From positions 597,001 through 661,000 of the forward strand of contig CM030837.1 of assembly GCA_018105865.1 (NCBI GenBank): DNA of 64,000 nt, given 5' to 3'. The position numbers and the translations under genes were made by a program. Positions 1 through 14,900 of the stretch are shown in pieces. Position 1 is the stretch's first letter, and every line of letters begins with the position of its first letter. A model generated the notes under the pieces. It was not told the DNA's origin. It was given only the letters and a program-made list of their open reading frames with translations, and did no database searches. The DNA comes from Metaphire vulgaris (taxonomy: Eukaryota; Annelida; Clitellata; Crassiclitellata; Megascolecidae).

Positions 1-2575
1 GGAAAAATTACTTGAATGTTTGAAAAATCATCCGGAACACACGTAAAGACAGTCGAAGTTATACACGTTGTTTCAGAAGTGTCATCCCAGTTTCCTTCCT
101 TCCAGTTTTTGAATCGGGTGTTGCTTTATAGTATCCGGACCGCTGCACTCTTAATGCTATTCCCATGAATGACGTCGGCTGCTAAGATCTGGCAGTCAAG
201 TCAAATTGCTTGCGCCTCCCCCGTCCAAAACGGCTAAGTTTGCGGTTACTCGGGGCAATCCAGAACTGTGGAATTCACTACCGGACTATGTCACAAACTC
301 CGACTCTTTTGGAATTTTTCTACGTAATCTTAAGACTTTATAGACCATTTTTAACGCTGAATAAGCCAACATTCTAGGAATTGCATCAGCTCTCAGTTTT
401 TGTTTAATTCTTGTCATGACATTCTTTGCTTTTAAGACTTATTTATTATAATAATGTTGATATATTATGAAATTAGGACAGTTTAGTGTAGAAACTAGGC
501 TGTTTTTGAAAACTCGTTTTTAAAAGACTGTGAAGCTATTGCTTTTGTATAATGCCGGTTTATGGAATAAAGTTTTTCTGTTTAAAGAACCTCGCAGCAG
601 TGTCATGGCATTTTAAACACGCACAGTTTGCCTGCAAAATGGCTGCCATAGATTTCTTATTTTCAAACGTGATCCCTGTGATTCTGTGATCTATGTTATG
701 TTATACTAGCCAAGTGTTAATTGCAACTACTTATTCCTGTTGCATTATTTAATATACAACAATTTTATGTGCAGAAGGCCTACTTGCCAAACCAAGTAAA
801 ACTGCTTTCAATGTCAACTATGTGTTCACATAATGTTTTTTTTTATAAACTGTGATGTAATAAAAGACTATAATAGTTTTAAAGGTTGCACTGTGATTTG
901 GACATACAGTACTGATAGTGTTAGATTCTCTGAGCTTTATTTTAAACCACAATTATACTTATTATTAGTCTTTTGGTCATCTTGCTCAATTTTTGCAGTT
1001 AAAGAATTAACAGCTATTATTCGAGTCTGTAATAGAAAATAGTTTTACATTTACCATTTACCAATTTACTGTACTGGTAATCTCTGTTATCTCTTTAACT
1101 GAACCAACTTGGTGCCATTTGAACATATTAAAATAATACATTTTGTAGTAGTGTATTGTTGGTAAAACCTGCAATAATTGTGTGAATGAAAATTTTTATA
1201 ATCTTGCACATGTGCTTCATACAGATGCGCCATTTTTTTATTATTTATAAATTGTTCACACACGATTTTTAAAATTTAAAAGTATATATTCATGATTTGT
1301 ATCAGATCTGACTATTTTATGGATTTTTTGTATCGTTGTGTTTAAAATTGACAAGTCCTCAGGGTTATAATTGGTGATGAATTTGATTACCGGTATACAT
1401 GCATTATTTCCCATGTATTTCGGATTCCCACTTGATTAAGTATGCATAAATACATAGGTGGTAAAGTTGGATGAAAAAGTGGGAGCCCAATCCCTATGCC
1501 TTTCCCTTCTCTAGTCTGCCCTAGACTCTCAGAAAGTGGAGGGTGGGTGGATGTTGATCATAGCGGTCTAATAGAAGTTCATGCCCATGCATAAATACAG
1601 TGTAATTCTTAGTCAGTATTGCCAGCATTGACATTTTCCATATTAATTTCATAAGATGAAGAAAGAATAATGCATGTACACTTATTTTAAAAAGCAGATA
1701 TTCTGTTGAGTTAGCTTTCATGTTGAAGAACTTTAGTTCATATTTGTACTTATTGCTCCTGTTTTAATGTGGTTTCCCAATATTATGCTCAACCAGTTCC
1801 TCATGCTTTCATCTGGCCTGTGTTTTATTTTAATTGCTGCAGAATGCTGTATGCTTAGATTTTAACCTGAATCGAATTCCACTTTCCACAATTACAGCAA
1901 TATAAAACATGTGTTTGACTTTTTGCTATAAAAATCATTTGTAATTTATCAAGAGTTAACTATTTTTATATGACCACGACCAATTGATTCTGTCCAATTT
2001 ATTAAGTCCAAAATCACCACAAAATCCCCATCACAATATAAATATCTCATTGGTTTTGCAAAAATACCACGATTAGGTCCAGCTCGGATCAGTGTCCATA
2101 AATTGCACCGCACAGGTTTTCTATTTGACATACTAAGTTTCAGTTTCTCATTGGATTTTCAGCAGCAAAACAGATATTCAACTTCTGACAATGATAAAGA
2201 ATATAAATGAGGCCTAAATTTCATGCACCTTTGGTAAAAAAAGTGTTAATGAAGTAAAAACTTTTACTATACCTCCTATCAGGCATATTTAAGGTTTTAA
2301 TTATACTAAATGTGTGACGTCACGCTGGTCCTTACCCTTCCCCGTCACAAACTCACTTTATCTGACCCTTCCCCCTCAGGCGTGACGTACTTCACAGACG
2401 GCCCCTCATCAGCATCCATTGTATATCAGCCATTTGAGTAAATTGTTAGCAGTTTAACTATTTTGGGTGGGCGTTGACAAAGTCAATGTCAACGTCCTAG
2501 TGTTGAAATAATTCCGCATCAAAAGAGTTAAAGTATTCAGGTTCTTAAGCTCATGGTTCATAGTTAAGTCACTAA
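1..2575. other. Spacer downstream of the poly-lipocalin gene
   Basis: AT-rich sequence without a supported gene. It contains a reverse-transcriptase-like tail (about 253-342), an AATAAA at about 565 on the plus strand that could end that element or an upstream gene, and a palindromic TGACGTCA (CRE-like) near 2315. The open frames here show no domain that I recognise. Confidence 0.6.
253..342 (+). mobile_element. LINE-like reverse transcriptase C-terminal remnant
   Basis: The plus strand encodes GNPELWNSLPDYVTNSDS, then FGIFLRNLKTL and a stop. This resembles the end of non-LTR retrotransposon reverse transcriptases (WNSLPxxVxxxxSxxxFxxxLKxx). About 220 bp downstream is AATAAA. Upstream sequence is not open, so only a fragment is left. 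Confidence 0.55.
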
Positions 2576-2585
2576 TTTATTTATT
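2576..2585 (-). terminator. Candidate poly(A) signals of the poly-lipocalin gene
   Basis: Two overlapping AATAAA hexamers on the minus strand, 135-145 bp after the stop codon at 2720. The position suits 3'-end processing of this transcript. Confidence 0.55.
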
Positions 2586-2719
2586 AAAGCAATATATAGC
2601 AGGCTTTGCCCAACAAATTGCTATTTTGGGCTGAAAAGTTTGAACCGTGTTCTGGGTTCTATCCCTTAATGGCAATCGCAGTCAACTGAACAGTGTTCTG
2701 TGTTCTTCATTTGACAAAC

Positions 2720-2928
2720 TCAGTTCTGTCCTAAGTCCAGATCTTTAGCGTTTCTTGCCTTTCTCTGTTCTTCTATCATGGAATCAATTTCTGGAATGTT
2801 CACCTCATCGACTAAAGTTTCCAGTTCTTCCTCTGGAATTGGAGTTTCCTTGTGAATCACCTCAGTAGGTGTTATCGCAACGTTGTCATCTCGATGATTG
2901 GTAGCCAAATCAGAGCGTGCAGTAGTCA
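2720..2928 (-). CDS. Poly-lipocalin terminal coding exon
   Basis: The exon begins after acceptor gatag at phase 1 and ends at the stop codon 2720-2722. It encodes about 69 residues that are acidic and without cysteine (PEEELETLVDEVNIPEID, then EEQRKARNAKDLDLGQN). I see no membrane segment or GPI-type hydrophobic tail, so a soluble secreted protein is expected. Two AATAAA signals lie about 140 bp downstream. Confidence 0.8.
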
Positions 2929-5900
2929 CTATCAAATACAGATAGATAGATGCAATCACATATGTTAACAATGGATATCATTGTCATTGTCAGAAACCCT
3001 CAATACCATCTGTAATGCAGTTTCATTGATTGCAAAAATTCACTGGCAATTAAGTCTGTTTTGAGGGACTAAATGTGCCACAAGTAAGAGCCTGGCACTG
3101 CTAAGAGAATGAATTAAATGGAATAACACTGTTCAAGAGGATTTAGTGGTGCAGTGGTAACAAGTGTCTTTGGCCACAGGTTCAAATCCTTCCCTCTCTG
3201 GCAAATAGCTTATCCAAAACTGTGTAGCAAATACAGACTTAGGTACCATATGCATTACTTTGAGGTACTTTCAAGAAGCAATAGACAGTGAAGTATATTT
3301 AATGGGAACTGTTTAATTAATACTCACTTACTTTCCTATCATATATTGGAAAATACACTAAACTAATTTCGGGAATTACATCGGGATTTCAGTCAAGTAG
3401 AAATAACAACAAAAATATCTAGAGAATTAGTATTGTTAATTAAAATATAAAACAATAAACTAGTTTAATCATTTAAGCTTTAGTCAGGCTGACACAATAA
3501 CATCCGTCTATTGTTATAATGAAAAATATTCTGACACTGACAATTTTGACAAATAATTGAAATTTTGATAATGCATATCTGAACCTGCATCAGCCTTAGG
3601 AGTTAGACAGTGACATGTCTCACATCCTCTCTCGTCCAAAGTGTAACCCTGGTCACATTGATTGAAGCACATTGGAATTGCACACTCTACGTCATAAAAT
3701 AAAGATCAAAATGAAATTAGAAAGACTAAAATGAACCGGAAATGACCTAGATCCTGTGTGATTTTCATTTGGTGGTCCACTGACTGATGCTTCCATGCAT
3801 TATGAAGTGGTGCTATATAATTTTAAAATCAGATTAGATGTCATTTAATAAAATATTTTAAACACAGAATTTAACCGTACTACAGATAATTTGGTTAAAC
3901 AGAATTCTTTAAAGCTAACTTAATATAATCTAATTTTAAATTGTGTTTACTAGAACATAATATATGCAAAGACAACCCAATTTTGCCTCAAAGAAACTTT
4001 CTGTAGTTATTTTTACACCATCTTGACAATTGAAACACCACAGACATAGGCCATGGACTAATGCACAAGTACACTAATATAGTGAAGCGTGGAATGAATG
4101 ATTGAATATCAGAATAATCATAAATTAACCCCTTAACTGGGCAACTATTTGTAACTCAATGTAAAATGGACGAGCGTTACTCGGGGCACCCAGTTAAGGG
4201 GTTAATCACCCGATGGATCAAAGTCACTGTCCCTTTTGAATTTCAGTTCTTGAGGCGCAGAAGTGGGAAGAGCACAGTTGCACGTTTCACAGCCACTGTC
4301 GTCCTTTGCATAGCCATGCGGACAATAGTTTGCACACATCGGAATGGGACACACTGAAGCAAATACAGACAGTGAAACAGTCAGTGAGATAGCCAGCCAG
4401 TCAAGGATGTCATGTGTAATATAAGACAAGAGAATTATCAACTATTGATTTAGAAAATAAACTCAAACACTTCTTCTTTAATTGATAAACATGAACAGGT
4501 TTTATTCTTAGGGCTGTCATTTTTTGTTGAAAGCTGCCCAGGTACCTGTCCAAATTTTGTACAGGTACCAGGATACATACACTAGCAAAATCTCCATTGT
4601 GGCCTCTTATCTCTACATTCAACTAAATAACCACCTCTCTCTGGTTGCTGCAACTAATGATTCTATCAGGGACTGGAGGGTGAGGGTGACATAATGGTGT
4701 GATGCTCCCCCTCCGGGCACTGCAACCAATGTGCCTAGTTGCAACGAACAGAGGGGAGTTGTCACGTTTCACCCCGACCCCCGTACCCAATTTTAGTGCC
4801 CAGGTAATAGGACTCCAATGGGTACTTGGGTTCCCGGATACCCATTTATTCAAATTCATTCCCAATGCAAAAATTAATGAGCGATTGCTAAAACAAAGAC
4901 AAGAAATTACTTGAAGGATCAAAATCACTTTCTTTCTCATTTTTCAAATCTTGAGCTGGAACAACACAGTAGCACGTCTCACATCCTCTCTCATCTCTTG
5001 CATAACCATCGGGACAATGGATCTGGCACATTGGAATTGCACACACTGAAACAAGTACATAAATTTAAACTATCAGTAATATCGATTATATTTTGTGCAA
5101 AATACGATAAAATATTTCATAAATAAACTCAAACACTTCTGCCATTAATTAGTAAGAATGCCTGAACATTCCTTGAATAAAAAGACATGAAATTACTTGA
5201 AGGATCAAAGCCATTATCTTTCTCAATTTTCCATTCCTGAACAGGAACCGTGGGAACAGCACAGTTGCACGTCTCACATCCTCTCTCATCCCTTGCATAA
5301 CCATCTGGGCAATGGATCTGACACATTGGAATTGCACACACTGAAACAAACAGAAAGCAATCTAATTAATCACCGTTCACAATAAAGGCACTTGTAACAA
5401 AGCATCAGTTCAGATTATGCGAATCGTTCAAATGCAGAAGAGATTTTCGAGCTTGGAACTCACATTCGTCTGATGAACCGGTGTCGTTGGCTGCCACTTC
5501 AGTGTTCAACGGTGGATGATGGGTGATCTGCAGTTCTACAAGTATAATATTGAGCAATTGCAAGAACAAATCAAGGGTCAATAAAATGGAGATAAGTAAG
5601 TTAGCAATCCAACCATTACCAGAGACCACCAATGATCAATATCAACAAATGAACCAGAACACTTTGCTCAACAACTAACTGAAATATATACACAAACATT
5701 AAGGGTCTTTGACGTATGAGCTTAAACTTTGTATGACATACTCTGTCAAAAACCAGTAAGTCAAATAAAAAGCAGAAATACAAATCTGTAATCATCCTGT
5801 TATGCTAATTTTTCATTAAAAGAGGTGCTACATAAAGTGATCAAATTGGTGCTTCAATGGCTCAGCTGGTATAGCAATAGCTATAGTTCTGCCTGCTGTC

Positions 5901-8900
5901 AATCTGGGTTCAATATCCAGACACTCACATGTGGAGTGAACACTAACTTAGCTGTGAAGTGCTTTAGGCTGATGACTATTCATTATTATCATCAAAGCAC
6001 TACATATATGCATATATTTTAAATTGCACAGAAATTAGATTAAAGTTTAACCAAATTCCATTAATATGGCCATAATGTTTCATTAGCTTAATATTCTATG
6101 ACCGGACAACAACAACTAAGATGTTATAAACATGTTGTATCATTGCAAATGCAACTACTGACCGGTAACAAAGTTGCTAACAACAGCGGTTGTTCCATTC
6201 TGACAACTGCAAATCTCACATCCACTGACGATTACAGATGAACAACTGTTGAAGCACGGTATGTTGTCACAGTCTGTCAGAAACAAAAACAGCAGAAACA
6301 TTCACAATAAAAAACCACAATTGAATCTTCATCCGTAAGCAAGAAGTCAGTCTACCAATTGACATGAAGATTAGTAATTAAATAGCCTCAAAAGTCATCA
6401 ACTTTTTTACGAACCAGTGCAATCATCACAACAATGCCATTTTGTTAATATTTCACAAGAATAAACATAAAATAAACTTGTAAAATCTAGTAGCTATAAA
6501 AATATGTGAGATAAACTTCATGAAATAAGAGCCAAAGAATTTCTTTAAAGTGGCAAGAACAAAGAAGAAAACCACACTCACTCGGATGAGTTGCTAACGG
6601 CAACGATGAGCCTCCCGGAATTTCCGCAGAAGATTGGGTAGTAAGACCTGGATGACGACCGTTGAGCGCTCTTATCTCCTGAGCCACGTCTGATAATGAA
6701 AAACAACACTTGACAAACAACAGCCTAATACCAGGACTATGGCGATAATCAGAATAAGATGCTGTAAAATACAGCTTTACAAAACATAATTGCAATACCA
6801 GGATTGTCATGGAATAGTGGTATAGGTTCTTGTCATACAGCCAGAGTCTTGGCTTCGAATCTTAGCCACTGCATAGCAACTGTGGGCAAATTGATAATAC
6901 CACATTGTCTGTGAGAAAGGAAATGGTAGACCACATTAACCGTCTTATCTCAGGGGCGGGGGGGGGGGGGGCATAAGGCCAATTGGATCTGCCTTAGAAC
7001 AGAGAATGCATCATAATCATCATCTGTCGTTATCAATTGTTATATCATGATACAAGGGATTCCAAATGAAAAATTAATGAGTCATTGTTTTCCAAAGGAT
7101 CTTCAAGTCAACAGTATTTGAAACACACAGCACAGTAACAAGTAAAGACACTTACATTTGCCGGATATGAAACTGTAGCAGTTGGCTAAAAAAGAAATGT
7201 AATACAGTTTCAACGCATTGTCTTTTTAATTTGATGTTTTCTACAGACAAAAAATTAGAAGCAAAAAGATTAAAAGTAATAATAACAAGGGTTTTTACCA
7301 TAAGCAAGAAATGCAGCGGTTTGAAATCACGAATAGAAGAAAGCAGAACGCAGGAAGCGATTACATATAAGCTGAATAAATAAGATTTAACAGACAAAAC
7401 TATCTGATACTGAGGGGACATTGCAAACCTTCATAAGCAGGCTTAACAAAGTCAAGAACGTCAAAACAAAGCGACTTTCTGATGACTTCATAAACTCGCT
7501 CAAGAATATTATCGTCAAGTTTTGGCTGACGACTCATGATGAAGATCTGCTCTGCCGCCGAGTGACATCTCCCGTCGTCAGTGACGCTGTGGCAGGAATA
7601 CATGACGGCCGTACTGTTGTAGTCCGTATATAAGATTTTCAAACGATCTGTTAAACGAAATCAATTATTAACGTATTCCAAAGAATAACCTATAAAATTA
7701 AACTACTCTTCAGTATAAACACTATGCACAAATGTAGCATTAATTTGTTTATCCTATGTCAATGACCAATGAACAATGCCTAAAAACAGAAAAACAAAAA
7801 AACAGAATAGAAAAGAATAGATAACAACAATGACAATAAGAGATGCTGTAACACAACAGACAGTGTGCTGCTAAGTTGGTCATCTGCCCTTAACCCCTTA
7901 GCCATGTAAGGTCGATATTTCGACTTCATAACATATTGGTTATACAGATTGCTGAGGCGAAAGGGTTAAATAACAATTCAACTGCATCTTCGCTTACAGT
8001 GGATCGCCCATGGATGGTCATTCTGATCTCCTGGTCCAATCGTAAGGATGAAATCGGATGAAGCGCCATCTGGTTGAGTCAATTTCAAGTGACCTTCGAT
8101 GGGTCCCACGCAGTGTCCAGCAACCGTACCACTGTAGAGGAATCGAAGAGATCCTGATGAATCCAGAGAGAAGTTGAAGATACCCGACTCCCAGAGCTTC
8201 CCACTGGAGAGTCTTGTCCGCTCTGACTCATACCAAATGCCAGTTAACTAAAACATACAGAATGAAAATTAGAATAGAAATACAAAATGTCAGCTGTAGC
8301 TAATTAATATACTGGAAGCAAAGAGTAAACCACGACAGCAATTTATTCGCCAATTTTGATAAATGTCATTCTTTCTTTGTTACTGTTTAGTTAAGGTCCA
8401 CAAAATCTTTAAGATCAACCATAAATCAATCAATTAATCAATCAATCAATCATAAAACTTCTTTAGCACTGCTATAATAATGCATATAGCATCAGTCAAT
8501 TTTCATTTAAGAGTGAGAATTAGTGTCTGTGATAGTTTGTGGTAGAAAATCCATAGGTCGGTCCAAGGTCGTAATGCAATTTTGTAATGCAACACCCAAC
8601 TAAAAACAGCGTAATGAGAATGGGCAAAGTTCAATCACCTGCTGAGGATCAAAATCCACAACTGTTTTGTAGGATTCAACGTCACACAACTTCCCAATTG
8701 AATAATCTGCAAGTGAAAAAGAAACAACAGTGGCTGATGCACAGATAAACATTGCCATCGTGAAATAAAGTAAAAAATGTAGCAGTAGAAAGCAGGTAAA
8801 GAAGAGAAAAGAAAATGACCATAAAACTCTTGTTTGTTTGACTCACCTAAGTTAATGATACCAGGAGCCTCACATTTTCCTAAAGAAGAAGTAGGACATT

Positions 8901-11900
8901 TATTTATTTTAGTCAAAGAAAGATTTTCATTAAAATGTTATCAAATTTAAGCTCGACTCTAACTATAAAACTTAAAAAGCTTCTATGCGCCAAAGCAAAT
9001 CACCTTTATCATTGCAAGTAATAGTAAAATTAGTAAACTTAGTAAAAAGTAATGTCAAACAAATTATATACTTACAGTATATCACAATTACTACCATACC
9101 TTCACACAATATGAGATCACATAATTTTTAAATGCCATGCAGGAGAAAAGAATGCTAAAAATCATCTTGATAAATGAAAAATCTAATTAATTAAGACTAA
9201 CTAGTAATAATAATAATAACTAAAGAAATAATATCTACTTGTGTGATTTGCCATAACAAGTTCCGACTGAGAGAAACAAGTCTTCTTGGTGACAATATCA
9301 ATGATACGACGGAGTTCAACGGTGTTGATGTGACGTCGACGGTGCGACACCTGGAGATGCTCAAAGTCACGGTGGCAGTAGCGGTGACTGTCGAACTTAT
9401 TTGAAAAGCATTCGTAAGTAACAAAAATGTCTTCATCCAGGTAGATCAGCTTTATTGTGTCTACATAAGAGAATACAAAAAAAGTGATGAAAATCCTGCA
9501 AAAAGCCAAAAATACACACAGAATAATGCAGAGATTAGCCACAGAAGACAGAAAGCTTTTCATAATTTCATATCCTCCTAAAATCATCCATTAATTAATC
9601 GGTTTGTTTCTTGAATATGTTGATGCACCTCAGTTCATCACAAATGCACTTATTGACTGATTGAAACCAGTTCTCTTGCACATGCAACGTAGTTGTAGTG
9701 TAGCTTGGCTCATGCTAAGTGCACCATAAAAACTCCAAGCCATCATTTGTCTAACTCTTTGGTGCTCATTAAACCTGTCAAATAATTAACCAGTCAATGC
9801 TTAAAGTGTCCATTTGCATTTTGTCATCTGTTGAAATTCAGTTCTTCAACACGGTTTCAACTTCTTTCTGCCGATTACATTCCAGAAACAGAGGCATAAT
9901 TTGACGGCCACTTAAAAGCAAAATTTTTAAAATGATACCAAGTCCCTGCTTTTCAAAGTTCACAATACTGCAAACAGTCACATATTAGTTAATCACAAAG
10001 TCTATAAATGATTCACATAACAAGAGTTTTAAAGCACAATCTGTATTTTAAATATATTATTACCAGAGTTTCTGCACAGATGATTAATCAATGATTTACT
10101 CAGTACAAAATAATCTAATCTTAAGATGGCAAGAGGACAAAAACCTGGTGTTGACATAGTTCGTTAGTACATAAGCAGTTTCTTACCATTTTGGCCATCA
10201 ATCAAAGTGCTCCACTGTGAGCTATCACGGGGTGAGATTTTTGCAATTTGATTTTTGAAAACACAACTACGATTCTCTGCAGAACTACAAAAAGAAAATC
10301 AATCCAATGAAAACACATTGCTTCTAATAAACATAGCAACAACAGAGATGACACAACAGTAACAAATAAAATCTTTAACTGCATAAAAGACTCATTAGAA
10401 AATGCAAAGTTCAAACATTTTACAATCACTACTAAGCAAATAAATTAGCAAATTATATATCAATCATCATAATCATCATAATCATCATCATCATCATCAT
10501 CCATTGGTGCATAATGCCATGTTTAGTTTGTTGCCATTCTTTCCTGTTCATTGTTCTGTGACTCAGATTCATTCATTATCATCACACACCGTTCCTTGAG
10601 TGGTCTTCCTTCTGTTAATTATTGGCACTCTCCATTATTCCAAAATTGCCCACACGCTTATAAAGAAAGACTGAATAGGACAAAGAGATATCGGTGCTCA
10701 CCCTCGATAGGCTGCACAGATGACTTCAACAGTTCTGTCCTTGACAGTCAAGTGATAAACGACAGAATCCTCAAACAATTCTTGCACTCTATTGCTTCTC
10801 AACACTTGAAACCAAAGTCCATTGATCTGGCAAAGAAAGACACCGCATCACACATGGCAATCAACTTCAATGTGAAGAAATAACAAAATCACAGCATTTC
10901 TGACTCATGACTAATATACAGGCAAAGCACCATACCCTACACTTTACATTCCACGATGAGCGTGGAAACCAATGTTTATTAAAGTTTTGCTGAAAGAACT
11001 TCAGTAAATTAACTGCACCTGATCTAGGTTCAGTGGGTCAGTGAGCTGGATTTCGTCATAGCTGCAAGCCTCTCCTCCCTCCGCTGGTGACGAATGTGGA
11101 CAGACATCTTCAGTAAATAGCAAAGCACATTCTCATAAAATATTTAGTCCAGCAATCAATAAATTCATGCATCGTATGGTAACGCTATCGTAATTCCAAA
11201 GGCATCGATGAATACCAAATCAGGATGAATTACTGTTCCAGAAAGATCAGTTCACGACAGGAGAGGACAACTTAGGAGAGGATAGCAAAATCAAACACTT
11301 AGATCAGATCCGGAGGAAGACAATGAGCAAGACGCACGAACCTATGTCGGTAAACGAATTTCAGAAAGTTTAGAACTGAATAATGAAAACCAGAATAAAT
11401 CAATATATCAAGGTCATGATAAACACACAGTGAATTTAGCATCAAGCAATAAGCTTTGTCAGAAGATGGCCGCATTGACATTGTTAAGTAAAGATGACTC
11501 GATACCAAGGCATTTACAAGTTCAACACTTTGAATGACTTTCTGTTTGGTTAATCTGATAAGCTGGAGCTAAATGCTCTAAAAATACATATGGTATTCTA
11601 AAAAAACAAACAAATTTATAATAAGATAAACAATTAAAATTTCATTATCGTAGATCAGTTCCTTTGTAAACTAACTTTCGGCAAATGGCACTGGTTCCAG
11701 ATCACGAGTTTTCACGCATGACCGAGTTCTTTCACGCGTGACTCGTACTAGATGACTCATCGTGTCCTCATCCATGTATCCTGTCCGACTCAACAATTGA
11801 AGTCCACTTCTGTTCGAATGACACGACGCAACGGCAGATGAAACACCAACACAGTCCAAGCGAAGCAGATACTCCTCCGACCAGTAGACCACCTTTGTCA

Positions 11901-14900
11901 TTGCTACAGATGACAAAGAGTATTAGGCATCATCTGATATAAGTTTAGCATCATCCATAGGTGGATTTTATTAAAGGCTAGGGTAGGGGGCTTAAGCCTA
12001 CCCAACTTATCCCACCAACGAAAGAATACCTTCTATATGTTTTGCCCATATGCCTATAGGCAAAAAATAGCCATTGACATAGAAGAAAATTTTCTAATAC
12101 GTAGCAATTTCTGCCTATTTCAGTAGAGGGTGCTAGCCCTCTGGACCACCCAACTCAAAGATTTAGTCCCTCCTCTCAAGAAATCAAAAGTTATAGGCCT
12201 ATAAAAGAATAAGTTCTATATGTGTTGCCATGCATATGGCTATAGGCAAAAAATAGCCATTGACATGGAAGAAAATTTTCTAATACGTAGCAATTTCTGC
12301 CTATTTGGATAAGAATATTTCCAATCTCTGACACCCAGACCTGAACCAGAGTAGACAGACTGGCTCTATAGAACAATTACAGATCTCACAAATTAATCTT
12401 AAAACTGATCAAAAACTATTAGTAATAATTATTATGATGTCAATAAAACTAACTCTGGATATTGTCAGAGGTGAGCATAAAAGTGGAATTTCCTTCTGTA
12501 GTTGACTTCATTGATCCATTCATTTCAAAGCATTCACTCCTGAGTATCAGAAAATAAAATCTTTTACCATTCGCTTAATTCTCTTATAAATCCAAAACAA
12601 CTACAGCCATTATACTTCATCCAGAATATCCATTTTCTAACAAAATCCTGATAAAATTTGCTCTGTAAAACATTCAAAGTCCTAGCTCATAACCGATACT
12701 ATAATTAATTATAATCAATTATTAATAAAATCTTTTTTAGCCTAACATCCATCGTAATATTAAATTTTCAAACTCACCCATTTTTACCAGCAAACACAGC
12801 ATGATATGTATCCCCGCTAAGAGTTATCCGCATATCGCCAATCCTGATGAGGTTCTTGTAAAGCGTAGATCTTGAAATCAAATGCCACTGTCCCAGCATC
12901 TGTAGGAGGCAAAACACTTCAGAGAATAGAAAGCAACTCTTATTAGGTAACATTACAAAGAAACAGAACTTCTGATAAAAAGTAGCTTTATTAGAGAGAA
13001 CGACAACTGGTAAACACAAATAGCCATGGACATAGTGAGTGATGAATCGTAAAATCCTTGAAACAAATATGCCGTCAATTTTTCTAAAAATCTGTCTCAT
13101 CCCTACCATACGACCATCAAAGTCCTTTTCCAAAGCAAACTCATCCATGTTGCAAACATCTGAGGGTAATTCACAATCATCTAAAATCAAAATAATCATC
13201 AACTTTCAACTGACTGCAGCTATCAGCGGTGGATTCAAAGAAGGCAGAGTTGGCTTATGACCCCCAAAATTTCAGATTACTTTTTCACATTATGGAAATA
13301 AGAAAGTAAAGGCTGGAAATTTATACCCTTTACAATTCTCAAAATAGTAAGATTTCTGCCTATTCTCATATATTATTTTTCAACTGATAAAATTCAGAAG
13401 TTCACAGATTGCATTTTAAACAATCAAAATACGATGATTAAGAAAATGAATATTCTCGCTAAATTCGAATTAATACGCCTTCAAAGCCATCCCATACCAA
13501 ATATACTGACATACATACATACATACATAAATTCTGATCCAGTTTTTTTATGTGTTCTTGAATGAAAGACAGACACGTTATAAAAGGAAGCTAATGCAAA
13601 ATGACAAATTTGTCAAATGAACTATGGTTCAAAATACAAAAGAATGCAAAAATCTGGACACCAACCGTTCATTTCTACATCGACCATCGCATGGATTGCG
13701 TAACAGCGAAGAGTCTTGTCTTGAATGATCTGAAGAAGAGTTCTTCTAGCCTCAGAACCCAGGTCCCAGTTCCTGCCCCAAACAGTCAGCTCGACTTTCT
13801 CAGACGTACACTCGTTCTCACTCGACAACACCCCGAAGCAGTCGAGCGACGCAAAGTAACGATCGGTGACGTAAAGGAACAGAGTTTGAGCAATTGCTGT
13901 AAAAAGCACATAAAGAAAAAAGAAATTAAATATATTTAAACAGAAATAGCATTTGTAATAGCTGTCCACAGTCATTTGATATTATGGGGTAGGACAGTTC
14001 AGCTCAATCAATAATACCATGCAACAACAGGAAATAACAAATACCAGTCAGTTTCAATTTCTAGCCCTTGAGCAATAAAAGGCCCTGCACTCATACTATA
14101 CAGAGCACTCGTGAACTGCACTGGTGCACTGCCAAAGTTTTCAGGCAGTGCTATACAAATTTCGTTTTACTTACTTATACTGTATGTAATGGTAATACAA
14201 TTCTTGAAATATCATTACTACATATCACAACAGATGTATTACATATCTCATTAATTAATTTGAAATTATCTAAATATTACGGTACCTATGCATATATCAA
14301 TAGCACATTTGTGTTATATATTATAATATTACAATGCATTACTACAAGCATCAAGGGAATTATTACTGTATTATTAAATTTTCAGGTTAAGCTATTCCTA
14401 GGTTGGGTGACGATCCTTCTCTGCCTTTATTAATTATCTGCCAACATGAAGCTGATAAAGACTTGCAGCCATCAATGGATTCCTTTTCATTGTGGTTCGT
14501 TTTCTGGCTTGTCCATCTGTCCTCTGGAACACCTTATTCCTTCAGTATATTACTGCATGACTTAAGCCAAGTGCAGCATGAAAATGGCACTACAGAAGTT
14601 AATTACTTAGACTTGATTTCATTTGACTATAGGTGGATGCATTATCACATCAGTGGCGACAGAAGATTAACAATTTTGCAGATTGAGACTTACATCCATT
14701 CTCAACACTGTCATACTGAGTCTGGTAGATGCCGGGCAGTCCTTCCACAGGATTCATCACAAGTCGTTCAACATGACAGTTATTGCCACTTCAAAAAGCA
14801 AAAACCAGGACATGAAGCATGAAAATCATCACTCTGATAATTAATCCAGCACTGAAATCACTTACTAGAGACAGTACTTACATCATATTCTGACATAGAG

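Noticed and set aside
1949..2131. 60-residue minus-strand frame
   Set aside because: It has no recognisable domain, no matching splice context and no link in phase to the poly-lipocalin gene, which already ends at 2720.
2315..2322. TGACGTCA, a full CRE palindrome
   Set aside because: It lies downstream of the minus-strand gene in a spacer with no promoter evidence; an eight-base match alone is weak.
5855..5930. Possible tRNA gene
   Set aside because: A and B boxes are present, but the stems do not pair, so it is a SINE-type relic.
10267..10276. Alternative acceptor for domain 16 exon 3
   Set aside because: It looks better by itself, but joined to the preceding phase-2 exon it brings a stop codon into frame.
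14403..14822. 139-residue plus-strand frame
   Set aside because: It overlaps a well-supported antisense exon (14694-14788) and has no domain or signal peptide that I recognise.
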